DNA from: Streptomyces griseochromogenes
GTDB taxonomy: Bacteria; Actinomycetota; Actinomycetes; Streptomycetales; Streptomycetaceae
Direction of reading: 5' to 3'
Assembly: GCF_001542625.1 (NCBI RefSeq)
Contig: NZ_CP016279.1
Span: forward strand, 3,410,001-3,474,000
DNA: 64,000 nt
In this document: positions 1-8,776 of the stretch, piece after piece
Position numbering within the stretch: the first letter of the stretch is position 1
Layout of the letters: every line of letters begins with the position of its first letter
The notes under the pieces: model-generated
Told to the model about the DNA's origin: nothing
Database searches by the model: none
Seen by the model: the letters and a program-made list of their open reading frames with translations, nothing else
Translations under genes and position numbers: made by a program

Positions 1-1424
1 TGCATCAGCGCCGACATCCGCACCGCGTTGCGCATGTAGTCGGAGAACACCAGGAAGGTGCCGCCGTAGACGCGGGTGTTGCCGTGCAGGGCGATGCCGT
101 TCATCTCCGCGGCCATGGAGAACTCGCGGATGCCGAAGTGGACGGTTCGGCCGTACGGGTCCGCCTCGGGCAGCGGGTTGCCCTCGGGCAGGAAGGAGCT
201 GGTCCCGTCGATGGTGGTGTTGTTCGAGCCCGCCAGGTCGGCGGAGCCGCCCCACAGCTCCGGGAGGACCGGGCCGAGCGCCTGCAGCACCTTGCCGGAG
301 GCGGCGCGGGTGGCGACGGACTTGCCCTCCTCGAACACCGGCAGGGCGTCCTCCCAGCCCTCGGGCAGCTCGCCCTTGCCGACCCGGTCGAAGAGCGCGG
401 CCCGCTCGGGGTCGACCGCGCGCCACTCGGCGATCCGCTTGTCCCAGGCCGCGTGCGCCTCGGCACCCCGGTCCAGGGCCCGGCGGGTGTGCCGCAGGAC
501 CTCCTCCGTGACCTCGAAGGACTGCTCGGGGTCGAAGCCGAGGACACGCTTGGTGGCGGCGATCTCGTCCGCGCCGAGCGCGGAGCCGTGGGAGGCCTCG
601 GTGTTCCGCGCGTTCGGGGCCGGCCAGGCGATGATCGTGCGCATCGCGATGATCGAGGGCCGGCCGGTCTCGGCCCGCGCGGCCTTCAGCGCCGTGTACA
701 GCGCGGGCACGTCGATGTCGCCGTCGGCGGTGGGCTCGATGCGCTGGGTGTGCCAGCCGTAGGCCTCGTACCGCTTCAGCACGTCCTCGGAGAAGGCGGT
801 CGCGGTGTCGCCCTCGATGGAGATGTGGTTGTCGTCGTAGAGGAAGACCAGGTTGCCGAGCTTCTGGTGGCCCGCGAGAGAGGAGGCCTCGGCGGAGACG
901 CCCTCCTCCAGGTCGCCGTCGGAGACGATCGCCCAGACGGTGTGGTCGAAGGGGGAGGTGCCCTCGGGAGCCTCGGGGTCGAACAGGCCGCGCTCGTAGC
1001 GGGCGGCCATCGCCATGCCGACGGCGTTGGCGGCGCCCTGGCCGAGCGGACCGGTGGTGGTCTCGACCCCGGCGGTGTGCCCGTACTCGGGGTGACCGGG
1101 CGTCCTGGAGCCATGGGTGCGGAACGCCTTCAGGTCGTCCAGCTCCAGCTCGTACCCGGCGAGGAAGAGCTGGGTGTAGAGGGTCAGCGAGGTGTGGCCG
1201 GGAGAGAGGACGAAGCGGTCACGGCCGGCCCACTCCGGGTCGGCCGGGTCATGCCTCATCACCTTCTGAAAGATCGTGTACGCGGCGGGAGCCAGGCTCA
1301 TCGCGGTGCCCGGGTGGCCGTTGCCGACCTTCTGCACGGCATCGGCCGCCAGAAGCCGGGCGGTGTCCACGGCACGCCGGTCGAGGTCGGTCCACTCGAA
1401 GCCGTCGGGTGTCTGCGTGCTCAT
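1..1424 (-). CDS. tkt: Transketolase, C-terminus cut by window edge
   Basis: Thiamine-diphosphate enzyme of the non-oxidative pentose phosphate pathway, cytosolic, moving two-carbon ketol units between sugar phosphates. About 474 codons are present. The reading starts MSTQTPDGFEWTDLDRRA and contains family-typical stretches: GNGHPGTAMSLAP with the substrate/TPP-binding His near residue 35, GHTSLTLYTQL, TTGPLGQGAANAVGMA, and the TPP/Mg motif region SDGDLEEGVSAEA. The pyrimidine-binding half begins (ELWGGSADLAGSN) before the gene leaves the window, so about a third of the usual 690-700 residues is missing. The ATG at 1424 fits the conserved N-terminus. It is divergent from an AraC regulator across 146 bp carrying a perfect palindrome. 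Streptomyces often has two transketolases, so I cannot say which paralogue this is. Confidence 0.97.
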   Translation of the reverse strand, partial: MSTQTPDGFEWTDLDRRAVDTARLLAADAVQKVGNGHPGTAMSLAPAAYTIFQKVMRHDPADPEWAGRDRFVLSPGHTSLTLYTQLFLAGYELELDDLKAFRTHGSRTPGHPEYGHTAGVETTTGPLGQGAANAVGMAMAARYERGLFDPEAPEGTSPFDHTVWAIVSDGDLEEGVSAEASSLAGHQKLGNLVFLYDDNHISIEGDTATAFSEDVLKRYEAYGWHTQRIEPTADGDIDVPALYTALKAARAETGRPSIIAMRTIIAWPAPNARNTEASHGSALGADEIAATKRVLGFDPEQSFEVTEEVLRHTRRALDRGAEAHAAWDKRIAEWRAVDPERAALFDRVGKGELPEGWEDALPVFEEGKSVATRAASGKVLQALGPVLPELWGGSADLAGSNNTTIDGTSSFLPEGNPLPEADPYGRTVHFGIREFSMAAEMNGIALHGNTRVYGGTFLVFSDYMRNAVRMSALM

Positions 1425-1477
1425 CTTCAAGAAGTCCTCGTTCAATGCGTGATTGCTGGCCGGACGCGTTCAAACTT

Positions 1478-1492
1478 AAAAGTCTGACTTTT
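1478..1492. promoter_or_regulatory. Perfect palindrome in the tkt/AraC divergent promoter
   Basis: The sequence AAAAGTC-T-GACTTTT is a perfect 7+1+7 inverted repeat. It is AT-rich inside very GC-rich DNA and lies 54 bp upstream of the tkt ATG and 78 bp upstream of the AraC-type gene. Its position between divergent genes makes it a good operator candidate. Which protein binds it is unknown; AraC proteins usually prefer direct repeats, so another regulator is possible. Confidence 0.5.
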
Positions 1493-1570
1493 TCGGGGGA
1501 AGGGCGGGGTGTGTCAGCCTGTGGTGAATCTGGGACAGCGATCGCGTGACAGGAACGGCACGAAGAGAAC

Positions 1571-2473
1571 ATGGCGGACAGAACATCCCAAGCCGGTGGC
1601 GGCGGCATGGACGGCGACGGGATCCGGACCTTCCCCTTCCCGACCGAGTTGGCGGTCGGCGGCGTCGGCATGCAGGTCGGCCCCATGGGTACCGGCCACA
1701 CCTGGCACGCCGACGCCCCGCTGCACCGCGTCCATCGCATCGACTTCCACGTGGTCATGCTCTTCACCGGCGGACCCGTACGGCACATGGTCGACTTCGC
1801 CGAGCACGAGGCCGTGGCCGGCGACCTCCTGTGGATCCGGCCCGGGCAGGTCCACCGCTTCTCCCGGACGAGCGAGTACCGCGGAACCGTCCTGACCATG
1901 CAGCCCGGCTTCCTGCCCCGCGCCACCGTCGAGGCCACCGGCCTGTACCGCTACGACCTGCCGCCCCTGCTGCACCCCGGCCCGGCCCAACTCTCCGCGC
2001 TGGGAGCCGCCCTCGAACAGCTGCGCCGCGAGTACGAGGACACCGCGACCCTGCCGCTGAGTCTGCACACGGCCGTCCTGCGGCACACCCTGACCGCGTT
2101 CCTGCTGCGCCTCGCCCATCTCGCGGCCAGTTCGGAGGAGGCCTCCAGGCGGCAGGACACCACCTTCACCCTCTTCCGCGACGCGGTGGAGAAGGGCTTC
2201 GCCGCCAACCACAGCGTCAGCGCCTACGCCGACGCGCTCGGCTACTCCCGCCGCACCCTCGTCCGCGCCGTCCGCGCGGCCACCGGCGAGACGCCGAAGG
2301 GCTTCATCGACAAGCGGGTGATCCTGGAGGCCAAACGCCTTCTCGCCCACACGGACATGCCGATCGGCCGCGTCGGGGCGGCCGTGGGCTTCCCGGACGC
2401 GGCGAATTTCTCCAAGTTCTTCCATCTGCACACCGGCGTCACGCCGGTGGTGTTCCGGGCGGAGCTGCGCTGA
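1571..2473 (+). CDS. AraC-family transcriptional regulator (cupin sensor plus HTH)
   Basis: A 300-residue regulator with the usual two-part plan. Residues about 25-150 form an AraC-type cupin ligand domain, with the family-typical GDLLWIRPGQVHRFS strand pair. Residues about 200-298 carry the double helix-turn-helix; both recognition units are visible in VSAYADALGYSRRTLVRAVR and IGRVGAAVGFPDAANFSKFF. It probably senses a small molecule and controls nearby genes. It is divergent from the transketolase and convergent with the GH16 gene. ATG 1571 is used, but an internal ATG at 1607 is also possible because the first dozen residues look unstructured. The ligand cannot be read from sequence. Confidence 0.93.
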   Translation: MADRTSQAGGGGMDGDGIRTFPFPTELAVGGVGMQVGPMGTGHTWHADAPLHRVHRIDFHVVMLFTGGPVRHMVDFAEHEAVAGDLLWIRPGQVHRFSRTSEYRGTVLTMQPGFLPRATVEATGLYRYDLPPLLHPGPAQLSALGAALEQLRREYEDTATLPLSLHTAVLRHTLTAFLLRLAHLAASSEEASRRQDTTFTLFRDAVEKGFAANHSVSAYADALGYSRRTLVRAVRAATGETPKGFIDKRVILEAKRLLAHTDMPIGRVGAAVGFPDAANFSKFFHLHTGVTPVVFRAELR

Positions 2474-2620
2474 CCGCGGGCCGTGGCCGGTCACCTCGAG
2501 GGCGGGGCGGTGTCGCGGGCCGGGCCCGCTGCGCCGGCTCGTCGCGTTCCAGCGTGTCGGCCAGGTCCGATGACGGAGCGGCGCTCCGGTGCGGTCGGGG
2601 CGGCACCGCCACCGCGCGGA

Positions 2621-2648
2621 TGCCCCGCCGGACCCTGGCCGCGGGGCA
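2621..2648. terminator. Hairpin between convergent AraC and GH16 genes
   Basis: TGCCCCGC pairs with GCGGGGCA across a 12-nt loop, just beyond the GH16 stop at 2662 on the minus strand. There is no clear T-run, so this is a candidate terminator only. Confidence 0.35.
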
Positions 2649-2661
2649 CCCGACACCCTGC

Positions 2662-4047
2662 TCAGTGACCGAAGTCGAACCAGTTCACGTTCACGAAGTC
2701 GGCCGGCTGGCCGCTGGTGAAGGTGAGGTAGACGTCGTGCGTGCCGGTCACCGAGGTGATGTTCGCCGGGATCGTCCGCCAGCTCTGCCAGCCCCCGGTG
2801 TCGGCCAGTGCGAAGCTGCCGATCGGGGCGTTGCCGCGGCTGTCCAGGCGCACCTCGACCAGCCCGCTCACCCCGGACGCGGCCCCGCTCGCCACCCGGG
2901 CGTAGAACTGAGTGGCCGCCGTGGAACCGAAGTTCACGCCCTTGTACAGGGCCCAGTCGCCGTTGGCGAGGGAGCCGATGTCCTGGCCGCCACCGGTGTC
3001 CGTGGCGGACTCGGTGCTCACGCCGGACTGGCTGTCGTAGGACTCGCCCTGGATGGCGCTGTAGGCGTCCCGGTTTCCGGTGGGCGGGGGAGTGGTACCG
3101 CTCCCGTTCGACCGCAGGACCTGGACGTAGTCGACGAGCATCGGGTGGCCGGACTCGGTGGCGCTGGTGGGGCCGCCGCCGAACGCGGCCGGGAAGGCGC
3201 CGCCCATCGCCACGTTCAAGATGACGAAGAAGCCGTGTCCGGTGGCGTCGGCCCAGGTGGCCGCGTCGACCTGACCGGCCGTGACCGTGTGGTAGTTGAC
3301 GCCGTCGACGTAGAAGCGGATCGCTTCGGGGCTCACCGAGCGGTCCCACTCCATGGCGTAGGTGTGGAAGCCGGACTGACAGGTGCTGCCCGGGCACGCG
3401 GTGGAGTTGCCGATGCCGGTGGTCTCGTTGCAGGGGCCGCCCGGGTTCGTGCCGCAGTGCATCGTCGCCCAGACCTTGTTCATGCCCTGGACGTTCTCCA
3501 TGATGTCCAGCTCGCCGACGCCCGGCCAGTTCTGGTAGTTGCCGCGGTAGGGCGAGCCCAGCATCCAGAACGCCGGCCAGTAGCCTTCGGCGGCGGTGCC
3601 GGTGACGTTCGGCATCTGGAGGCGGGCCTCGACCCGCAGCTTGCCGCCGGCCGGAGGCTGGAAGTCGGTGCGGGTGGTCTCGATGCGGCCCGAGGTCCAG
3701 CGGCCGGCCGAGTCGCGCAGCGGGGTGATGCGCAGATTGCCGTTGCCGTCGAGCGAGACGTTGTCCGTGCTGTTCGTCATCGTCTCGACCTCGCCGGTGC
3801 CCCAGTTGGCGGGGCCGCCCGGATACGAGGTCCCGGTGTCGTACTGCCAGTCCGAGGTGTTGACGCCGGAGCCGGCGGAGCCGTTGAAGTCGTCGAGGAA
3901 GACCTGGGTCCAGCCGGACGGGGGTGTGGGCGCGGAGGCGTCGGCGGGGAGGGTGGCGGCCGTGGCGAGGGCGGCCGCGAGGCCGAGCGTGGCGAGGACG
4001 GCGACGAGGGCCCGGCGCCGTCTGGGTATGCCGGAGGTTTCACTCAT
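2662..4047 (-). CDS. Secreted GH16 beta-glucanase with C-terminal CBM6-like domain
   Basis: An exported endo-beta-glucanase, probably beta-1,3 or mixed-linkage (laminarinase type), acting on fungal or plant glucan outside the cell. The N-terminus has RRRR, a hydrophobic core and a likely Ala-rich signal cleavage near residue 37. The GH16 domain spans about residues 45-310 and has the catalytic motif GELDIMENV, with E179 as nucleophile, D181, and E184 as acid/base. The glycine-rich joint is followed at about residue 327 by a CBM6-like carbohydrate-binding module (YSAIQGESYDSQ through WFDFGH). The 461-residue length is normal for this architecture. AGAGG lies 7 nt ahead of the ATG. A 14-bp palindrome upstream (4089-4102) suggests LacI-type control by released oligosaccharides. 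Confidence 0.93.
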   Translation of the reverse strand: MSETSGIPRRRRALVAVLATLGLAAALATAATLPADASAPTPPSGWTQVFLDDFNGSAGSGVNTSDWQYDTGTSYPGGPANWGTGEVETMTNSTDNVSLDGNGNLRITPLRDSAGRWTSGRIETTRTDFQPPAGGKLRVEARLQMPNVTGTAAEGYWPAFWMLGSPYRGNYQNWPGVGELDIMENVQGMNKVWATMHCGTNPGGPCNETTGIGNSTACPGSTCQSGFHTYAMEWDRSVSPEAIRFYVDGVNYHTVTAGQVDAATWADATGHGFFVILNVAMGGAFPAAFGGGPTSATESGHPMLVDYVQVLRSNGSGTTPPPTGNRDAYSAIQGESYDSQSGVSTESATDTGGGQDIGSLANGDWALYKGVNFGSTAATQFYARVASGAASGVSGLVEVRLDSRGNAPIGSFALADTGGWQSWRTIPANITSVTGTHDVYLTFTSGQPADFVNVNWFDFGH

Positions 4048-4088
4048 GGGGGTGCCTCTCGGGTACGGAGTATGCGCGCGACTGTCTC

Positions 4089-4102
4089 TGAGAGCGCTCT
4101 CA
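4089..4102. promoter_or_regulatory. LacI-type (CebR/BglR-like) operator
   Basis: TGAGAGCGCTCTCA is a perfect 14-bp palindrome, 42 bp upstream of the GH16 start. It differs from the known Streptomyces CebR box TGGGAGCGCTCCCA only at the two symmetric third positions. A LacI-family repressor responding to a beta-glucan oligosaccharide is the likely binder. No matching regulator gene is adjacent. Confidence 0.7.
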
Positions 4103-4594
4103 AAGTGGCCTCAATGTGCTCTCCGCCGCCGTGGTCGTCAAGAGTTGAAACAGAGAAAGTCCTTGCCTCCCCGCGGAGTTCACCCGATGAAGCCGCGCGC
4201 GGGCTGGACCGCGCCCCCTGCCGGCATGCCGACGCCGGAGGTGGAGTCCGCCTCGGGAGTGAAGGAGCCGGCGAACGTGGCACCGGGCGACTTCGTCGTT
4301 GCGGGTCACGTGTGCGGAAGCCGGCGTGCCGCCCTCGCCGTCGGCCGAGGTGTTCGCCGGGGAACCGCACTCGGCCGGCGCGGCCGCCGCGGGCGCGGCG
4401 CCGCGAGCGCCGAGGACGCCCCGCCGGGACCGGCTCCGCGCCTGCTGTCCGGACCGGTTCGACAGGTACGGGACGCCCACGGCGCGCCTTCCCAGGTTGT
4501 CCGTCGATGTCCGGGCGTCGTGCGCCACGTGTCTGGGGCGGGTCTTTGAATCCGTGGGGTGCCGACGCAGGATCCGGTGAGGACGGGCCGCCGC
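4103..4594. other. Intergenic stretch without a convincing gene
   Basis: About 490 bp between the GH16 operator and the DUF817 stop. On the minus strand two short stretches in different frames keep coding-like third-position GC: about 4290-4500 (containing AECGSPANTSADGEGG) and about 4185-4310 (containing TKSPGATFAGSFTPEADS, ending TGA at 4185). No joined frame with a start was found. It may be a decayed gene or only composition bias. Confidence 0.35.
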
Positions 4595-5404
4595 TCAGGA
4601 GGAGGCCGGCGGCCCGCCCGGAGTGTCCGGTTTCCCTCTGCCGAGCGCCGCGAGCACGAAGGTGACGCTGATGAGCAGGGACCAGGCGCCGAACTTGCCG
4701 ACGTCGACGGGCTGCCAGCCGTGCAGCTGGTACGGGTAGCGCCACGCGCCCACGTACGTGGCGAGGTTCTCCGCCAGCCACAGGAAGAACCCGATCAGGG
4801 TGAACGACAGTGCGAGCGGCATGCGCCACCGTGTCCCGCGCACCGTGAAGCGCACGGAGGTGCCCGCGGTGACGGCCACGAGGAGGGCCGCGAGCGGCCA
4901 GCGGGCGTCGGGCAGCCAGTGGTGGCTGAAGAAGTTGACGTAGACGGCGGCGGCCACCAGGGCCGTCAGCCGCGGCCGGTAGCGGACCACCTCCAGGTCG
5001 AACAGGTGCCAGGCCCGGCAGATGTAGCTGCCGACGGCCGCGTAGAGGAAGCCCCCGTACAGCGGGACGCCCGCGAACTTCAGCACGGCCGGTTCCGGAT
5101 AGCTCCACGAGCCGAGCGCGACCTTCACCAGCTCGAAGGCGAGGCCGATGACATGGCAGGCGGCGATGACGGCGACGTCCCGTCCGCTCTCCCAGCCGCG
5201 CCGCCAGAACAGCAGCGTGAGGAGTACGCCGTAGCAGGCGAGCAGGTCGTAGCGGGCCACCGGAAGCGGTGGCAGAACGGCCGATGCCGCCACCCCGGAC
5301 AGCAGGGCGATGGCGAAGGCGCAGGCCCGGGTCTGTGTCCAGGTGAAGTCGAGCAGCTGGCTGACGGGGGAGGCCGGGAGGCCGGCCGGGTTTGTGGTGG
5401 GCAT
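4595..5404 (-). CDS. DUF817 family integral membrane protein
   Basis: A 269-residue polytopic membrane protein of uncharacterised family DUF817. About eight hydrophobic segments are visible, with conserved polar stretches between them: FWRRGWESGRDVAVIA, FELVKVALGSWSYPEPA, YVNFFSHHWLPDARW and WLAENLATYVGAWRYP. The repeated GSWSYP and GAWRYP motifs and the His-His pair could line a pocket, but no reaction is known. The ATG at 5404 has only a weak ribosome-binding site. It is divergent from the lipase gene and stands alone, so neighbours give no clue to its role. Confidence 0.85.
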   Translation of the reverse strand: MPTTNPAGLPASPVSQLLDFTWTQTRACAFAIALLSGVAASAVLPPLPVARYDLLACYGVLLTLLFWRRGWESGRDVAVIAACHVIGLAFELVKVALGSWSYPEPAVLKFAGVPLYGGFLYAAVGSYICRAWHLFDLEVVRYRPRLTALVAAAVYVNFFSHHWLPDARWPLAALLVAVTAGTSVRFTVRGTRWRMPLALSFTLIGFFLWLAENLATYVGAWRYPYQLHGWQPVDVGKFGAWSLLISVTFVLAALGRGKPDTPGGPPASS

Positions 5405-5535
5405 GGTGATCAGAAGGACGACATCCGGCCCGGATCCGGTTGCCCGAGAAGCCGATGAGCCCGCCCGCCGGGCTAGTCACGGGCGCGCAGCCCTGACCTC
5501 GACGGTTCGTCGTCCTTTAACTATCAGCGCTTACC

Positions 5536-5547
5536 TACGGTTCCGTA
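5536..5547. promoter_or_regulatory. Inverted repeat TACGG-TT-CCGTA upstream of lipase
   Basis: A short palindrome with 5-bp arms lies about 60 bp upstream of the lipase start, in a relatively AT-rich stretch. TACGG/CCGTA half-sites are typical of TetR-family operators near lipid-metabolism genes in Streptomyces. A link to lipid-responsive control of the lipase is inference. Confidence 0.4.
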
Positions 5548-5605
5548 ACCTCTCGGCCTGCTCAGCTTCACGTACCTCTTCACCCCGCAGAAGGGACGTT
5601 CTGAA

Positions 5606-6907
5606 GTGGTGATCTCCCACAGGTCGAGGAAGCCGCTGCCGAGGAGAGCCGCACTGCTCGCCGCCGCCGGTCTGTTCGGCGGACTACTGGCGGTTCCGGC
5701 GGTGACCGCGGCGGCCGGTACGCCTCAGGCGTGCTCCGCCGCCGACGCCGACATCTACCGGCCCCCGGACCGCGCCACCGCCACGCCGGGCGCCGTCGTC
5801 GCCTGCCGCCGGGTCGACTCGCTGCCCATGGTGATCGGCGGCCCCCCGCTGAACGCGTGGAAGGTGCAGTACGGCTCCACCGACGGGCGCGGCCGACGGG
5901 TCTCCGCCGTCGGTACCGTCGTCGTACCGCAGAAGCCGTGGACCGGTCCGGGGGAGCGGCCGCTGGTCGCGTTCGTGCCCGGCACCCTCGGCATCGGCCC
6001 GCAGTGCGCGTTCTCCAGACAGCTCGCGGGCCAGTACCAGGACGCCTACGAGGGCCCGAACATCGCGGCGCTGCTCAACGCCGGTTACGCCGTCGCCGCG
6101 ACGGACGGCCAGGGATACATGGACGGCGAGGTCCATCCGTACGTCTCCGGGGCCGAGGCCGGTCACGCCGTCCTCGACATGGCCCGCGCGGCCTCCCGGG
6201 TGCCCGGCACCGGGGTGAGCCCCGATGCCGAGGTCGGGATCTGGGGCTACTCGGAGGGCGGCTCCGGCAGCCTGTGGGCGGCCCAGCTGGCCCGGTCGTA
6301 CGCGCCCGAACTGCACGTCGTCGGCGCGGCCTCCGGCGGGATCCCCGCCGACCTCAAGGAGGTGGCGAGCAACCTCGACGGACAGTTCTTCGCCGGGTTC
6401 CTGGTGGACGCGTTCGTCGGTCTGTCCGTCACCCATCCGGAGCTGCCGTTCGACGACATCCTCGACGACTCCGGCCGCAAGGCCGTCAAGGACGCCGAGT
6501 CGCTGTGCGCGCTCGGCACCGTGAGCCGCTTCCCGCTCGCGCGGATCGAGCAGTACACCAAGGACGGGCTGACGCTCGACCAGATCTACGCCCTGCGCGG
6601 GTCCGACGGCACCACCTGGGGTGACGCCGTCCGGGCCAACAAGCTGGGCGCCGGGGTGGGCACCCCCGGATCCGGTGCCCGTTACGAGATCGGCTTCCCG
6701 GTGTTCCAGTACCGCGGCCTGCTGGACGAGGTGATACCGGACCGGACCGCGAGCGCCACCCGCCGCGCCTACTGCGACGCCGGCGTCGCGACCCGCTGGA
6801 CCGCGTACGTGGGCGACCACCTCACCGGTGACGCCCAGGCGATCGGCGACGTGGTGAACTGGCTCGGCGACCGGTTCGGCGGCAAGGCGGACACCGGCAA
6901 CTGCTGA
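5606..6907 (+). CDS. Secreted LIP-family lipase
   Basis: A 433-residue exported alpha/beta-hydrolase of the secretory lipase (LIP) family, predicted to hydrolyse acyl esters outside the cell. The N-terminus is a signal peptide (RR, then AALLAAAGLFGGLLAVPA) with likely cleavage after the Ala run near residue 38. The nucleophile elbow is GYSEGG with S216, preceded by the strand VGIWG. Acid and histidine candidates lie in the last 100 residues (DEVIPD and GDHLTGD). The start is the first of two adjacent GTG codons, with AAGGGACG about 9 nt upstream; the second GTG (5609) is equally possible. Substrate chain length cannot be inferred. Confidence 0.9.
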   Translation: MVISHRSRKPLPRRAALLAAAGLFGGLLAVPAVTAAAGTPQACSAADADIYRPPDRATATPGAVVACRRVDSLPMVIGGPPLNAWKVQYGSTDGRGRRVSAVGTVVVPQKPWTGPGERPLVAFVPGTLGIGPQCAFSRQLAGQYQDAYEGPNIAALLNAGYAVAATDGQGYMDGEVHPYVSGAEAGHAVLDMARAASRVPGTGVSPDAEVGIWGYSEGGSGSLWAAQLARSYAPELHVVGAASGGIPADLKEVASNLDGQFFAGFLVDAFVGLSVTHPELPFDDILDDSGRKAVKDAESLCALGTVSRFPLARIEQYTKDGLTLDQIYALRGSDGTTWGDAVRANKLGAGVGTPGSGARYEIGFPVFQYRGLLDEVIPDRTASATRRAYCDAGVATRWTAYVGDHLTGDAQAIGDVVNWLGDRFGGKADTGNC

Positions 6908-6935
6908 TCCCCGCACCGCGGCGGCCCTGCCGCAA

Positions 6936-6971
6936 AGGTCCCCGCGCCGGCTCCCCACGGCGCGGGGACCT
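6936..6971. terminator. Strong bidirectional terminator hairpin
   Basis: A 13-bp perfect stem (AGGTCCCCGCGCC with its complement) closes a 10-nt loop between the convergent lipase and PHP-hydrolase genes. It lacks a T-run, as is common in Streptomyces. A second perfect hairpin, ACGGCGGCGGG/CCCGCCGCCGT, follows at 7031-7054. Confidence 0.65.
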
Positions 6972-7030
6972 CACGCCCGCCGGCACCGGTACCCGGGCAC
7001 CCTCCCGGGGAACCACCACGTCGGAGGTGG

Positions 7031-7054
7031 ACGGCGGCGGGGGCCCGCCGCCGT
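7031..7054. terminator. GC-rich hairpin, 11-bp stem
   Basis: Perfect inverted repeat with 2 nt between the arms, 32 bp beyond the stop of the minus-strand PHP-type hydrolase. It probably terminates that operon. Confidence 0.5.
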
Positions 7055-7085
7055 GTTGCGGTGTCCGTCCCGGTGCTGTGCCTGA

Positions 7086-8756
7086 TCAGGCCGCTGCCAC
7101 GTCCACGAAGACGGGGTTCGAGTAGAACCAGGTGTCCGCCCACGGGTCGCCGTCGCCGGGCTCGTGGGGGATCGGCCCGTGCGGGTCGACCGCCGCGCCG
7201 AGGAAGCCGGCGCCGCGCCGGTTGCCGTCGCTGCCGCGCAGCCGTACGTAGAAGGACTCGTCGCCCGCGGTCAGGGGGATGCGCAGGGTGTACGTGCCGG
7301 TGCGGCCGTCGACGTCCGCGGTGTGCACGACCCTGGTGTCCGGCGCCCGCCAGGTGTCGCGGTCGGTGACCGGGCCGCGCACGGCACCCCGGATCACGTC
7401 CACGTGCGCCAAGCGGGGCAGGATGCCCTCGGGGTTGGGCCGGGAGGCGGTCGTCACCGTCACGGACAGCGTCAGCCGCTCTCCCTCGCGCACCCGCAGC
7501 CGCCCGCCGAGCGTGACCCCCCGGCCGTGGTCGCGGTCCCGCTTGAGGCGCACGTCGAGCCCGTCCAGCAGATGCCCGTGGTCCAGCCAGACCCGGCCCG
7601 CGCGCAGGCCCGCCATCACGGCGCGGTAGCCGTAGCGGGTCACACCGACGTGGGTGCGGCTGAACTCGCCGGGCCAGAAGTCGCTGCCGGGCTGCGGGGT
7701 GCCGGTGTCGACGGGGTCGGGCAGCTTCCCGGTGTTGTCGAAGTTCCGGCCGGGCGCCCAGTCGCCGTTCTTCCAGGTGTCGAAGACGGTCCGGTGGTTG
7801 TCGGAGTTGGTGGTGATCGAGAACAGCCTGCCCTCGGCCAGCATCGAGTCCCACAGGCCGCCGACCGTCGCGGTCGCCCAGTCGAAGCCGCCGTAGGTGA
7901 GGTAGGCGTCTTGCGGGTAGCCCGCCCAGGACTGTGCGGACGGATGGTTCTGGTACTCGCCGCGGATCGCCGTGGAACCGCCCCAGCCCGGGATCGCCGC
8001 GCCCTGGGCGCCCGGCGCCCCCTCCATGCCGATCATGATCTCGGGGGCGGCGTCACGCCAGTTGCGCATCTCGTGCGGGGAGTCGATGCCGAGCCGCAGC
8101 GGGTGGTTGGCGAGGACGAGGACGTCGTCGACGTAGCCCGTGCGGCGCTGCTCGGCCAGCCACTGGACGGCCTTGACCGCGTGGGCCTCGTTGCGGGCGG
8201 TGTCCGCGTCGGCGGCGCCGCCCTTGTCGTAGCCGAGCAGCTTGCCGTCGTAGGCCAGCTCGAACCGCGTGAGCAGATCGACCTCGTGCGGGCCGGGCGC
8301 CGCGAACACCGTGCAGTGCTCGGCGGCCGGGATGTACCACTCCAGGCCCTGGAAGATCAGTTGGCGCGGGTTCTCGGCGCGGGCCTTGAGGATCTCCTGG
8401 TGCTCCAGGTGCGCGCCGTAGCGGGCGTGCCCGAAGTTGGAGTGCTCGTTGAACACCATCCAGTCCAGGCCGTACCCGGCGGCGGCCCGGGCCTGCTGGG
8501 AGAACGTGTACTTGGCGTCGTGGCTGTAGACGGAGTGCACGTGGTGGTCGCCGACCAGGTAGGCGAGGCACGGGTCGTCGCCGTCGAAGCCCCGGCCGGT
8601 GGCGGCGACGGCCGGGGTGGCGGCCCCGCCGAGGGCGAAGGCGACCCCGAACAGGCCCGCACGGCGCAGGAGTCGGCGCCTCGACACACCCTGGGCGTCG
8701 AGGCCGGCCGGGGCGACGGCCGGGTCGGCCCAGACGGGCAGCTGCTGCTCGGTCAT
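7086..8756 (-). CDS. Tat-exported CehA/McbA-type PHP-domain metallohydrolase
   Basis: A 556-residue exported phosphoesterase-like hydrolase. The N-terminus has a twin-arginine signal (SRRRLLRRAGLFGVAFALG) with cleavage near ATPAVA. The PHP fold begins with the metal-binding motif GDHHVHSVYSHD, followed by MVFNEHSNFGHA, GLEWYIPAAEH, NHPLRLG and a final TTNSDNH, a His/Asp set expected to bind two or three metal ions. The last 200 residues form beta-rich accessory domains. Substrate is unknown; CehA/McbA relatives cleave carbamates or phosphoesters. The stop of the upstream metallophosphoesterase gene is only 20 bp away, so they are probably co-transcribed. Two ATGs are close: 8756 has GAGG at a normal distance, while 8762 would sit directly on it. 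Confidence 0.88.
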   Translation of the reverse strand: MTEQQLPVWADPAVAPAGLDAQGVSRRRLLRRAGLFGVAFALGGAATPAVAATGRGFDGDDPCLAYLVGDHHVHSVYSHDAKYTFSQQARAAAGYGLDWMVFNEHSNFGHARYGAHLEHQEILKARAENPRQLIFQGLEWYIPAAEHCTVFAAPGPHEVDLLTRFELAYDGKLLGYDKGGAADADTARNEAHAVKAVQWLAEQRRTGYVDDVLVLANHPLRLGIDSPHEMRNWRDAAPEIMIGMEGAPGAQGAAIPGWGGSTAIRGEYQNHPSAQSWAGYPQDAYLTYGGFDWATATVGGLWDSMLAEGRLFSITTNSDNHRTVFDTWKNGDWAPGRNFDNTGKLPDPVDTGTPQPGSDFWPGEFSRTHVGVTRYGYRAVMAGLRAGRVWLDHGHLLDGLDVRLKRDRDHGRGVTLGGRLRVREGERLTLSVTVTTASRPNPEGILPRLAHVDVIRGAVRGPVTDRDTWRAPDTRVVHTADVDGRTGTYTLRIPLTAGDESFYVRLRGSDGNRRGAGFLGAAVDPHGPIPHEPGDGDPWADTWFYSNPVFVDVAAA

Positions 8757-8776
8757 GGTCATCCTCGGGAAGGGGG

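Noticed and set aside
1546..4665. Plus-strand open frame of over 1000 codons
   Set aside because: It runs antisense to the GH16 gene and across the AraC gene in another frame. The product is Gly/Arg/Ala-rich without domain character. Long antisense frames are expected at this GC content.
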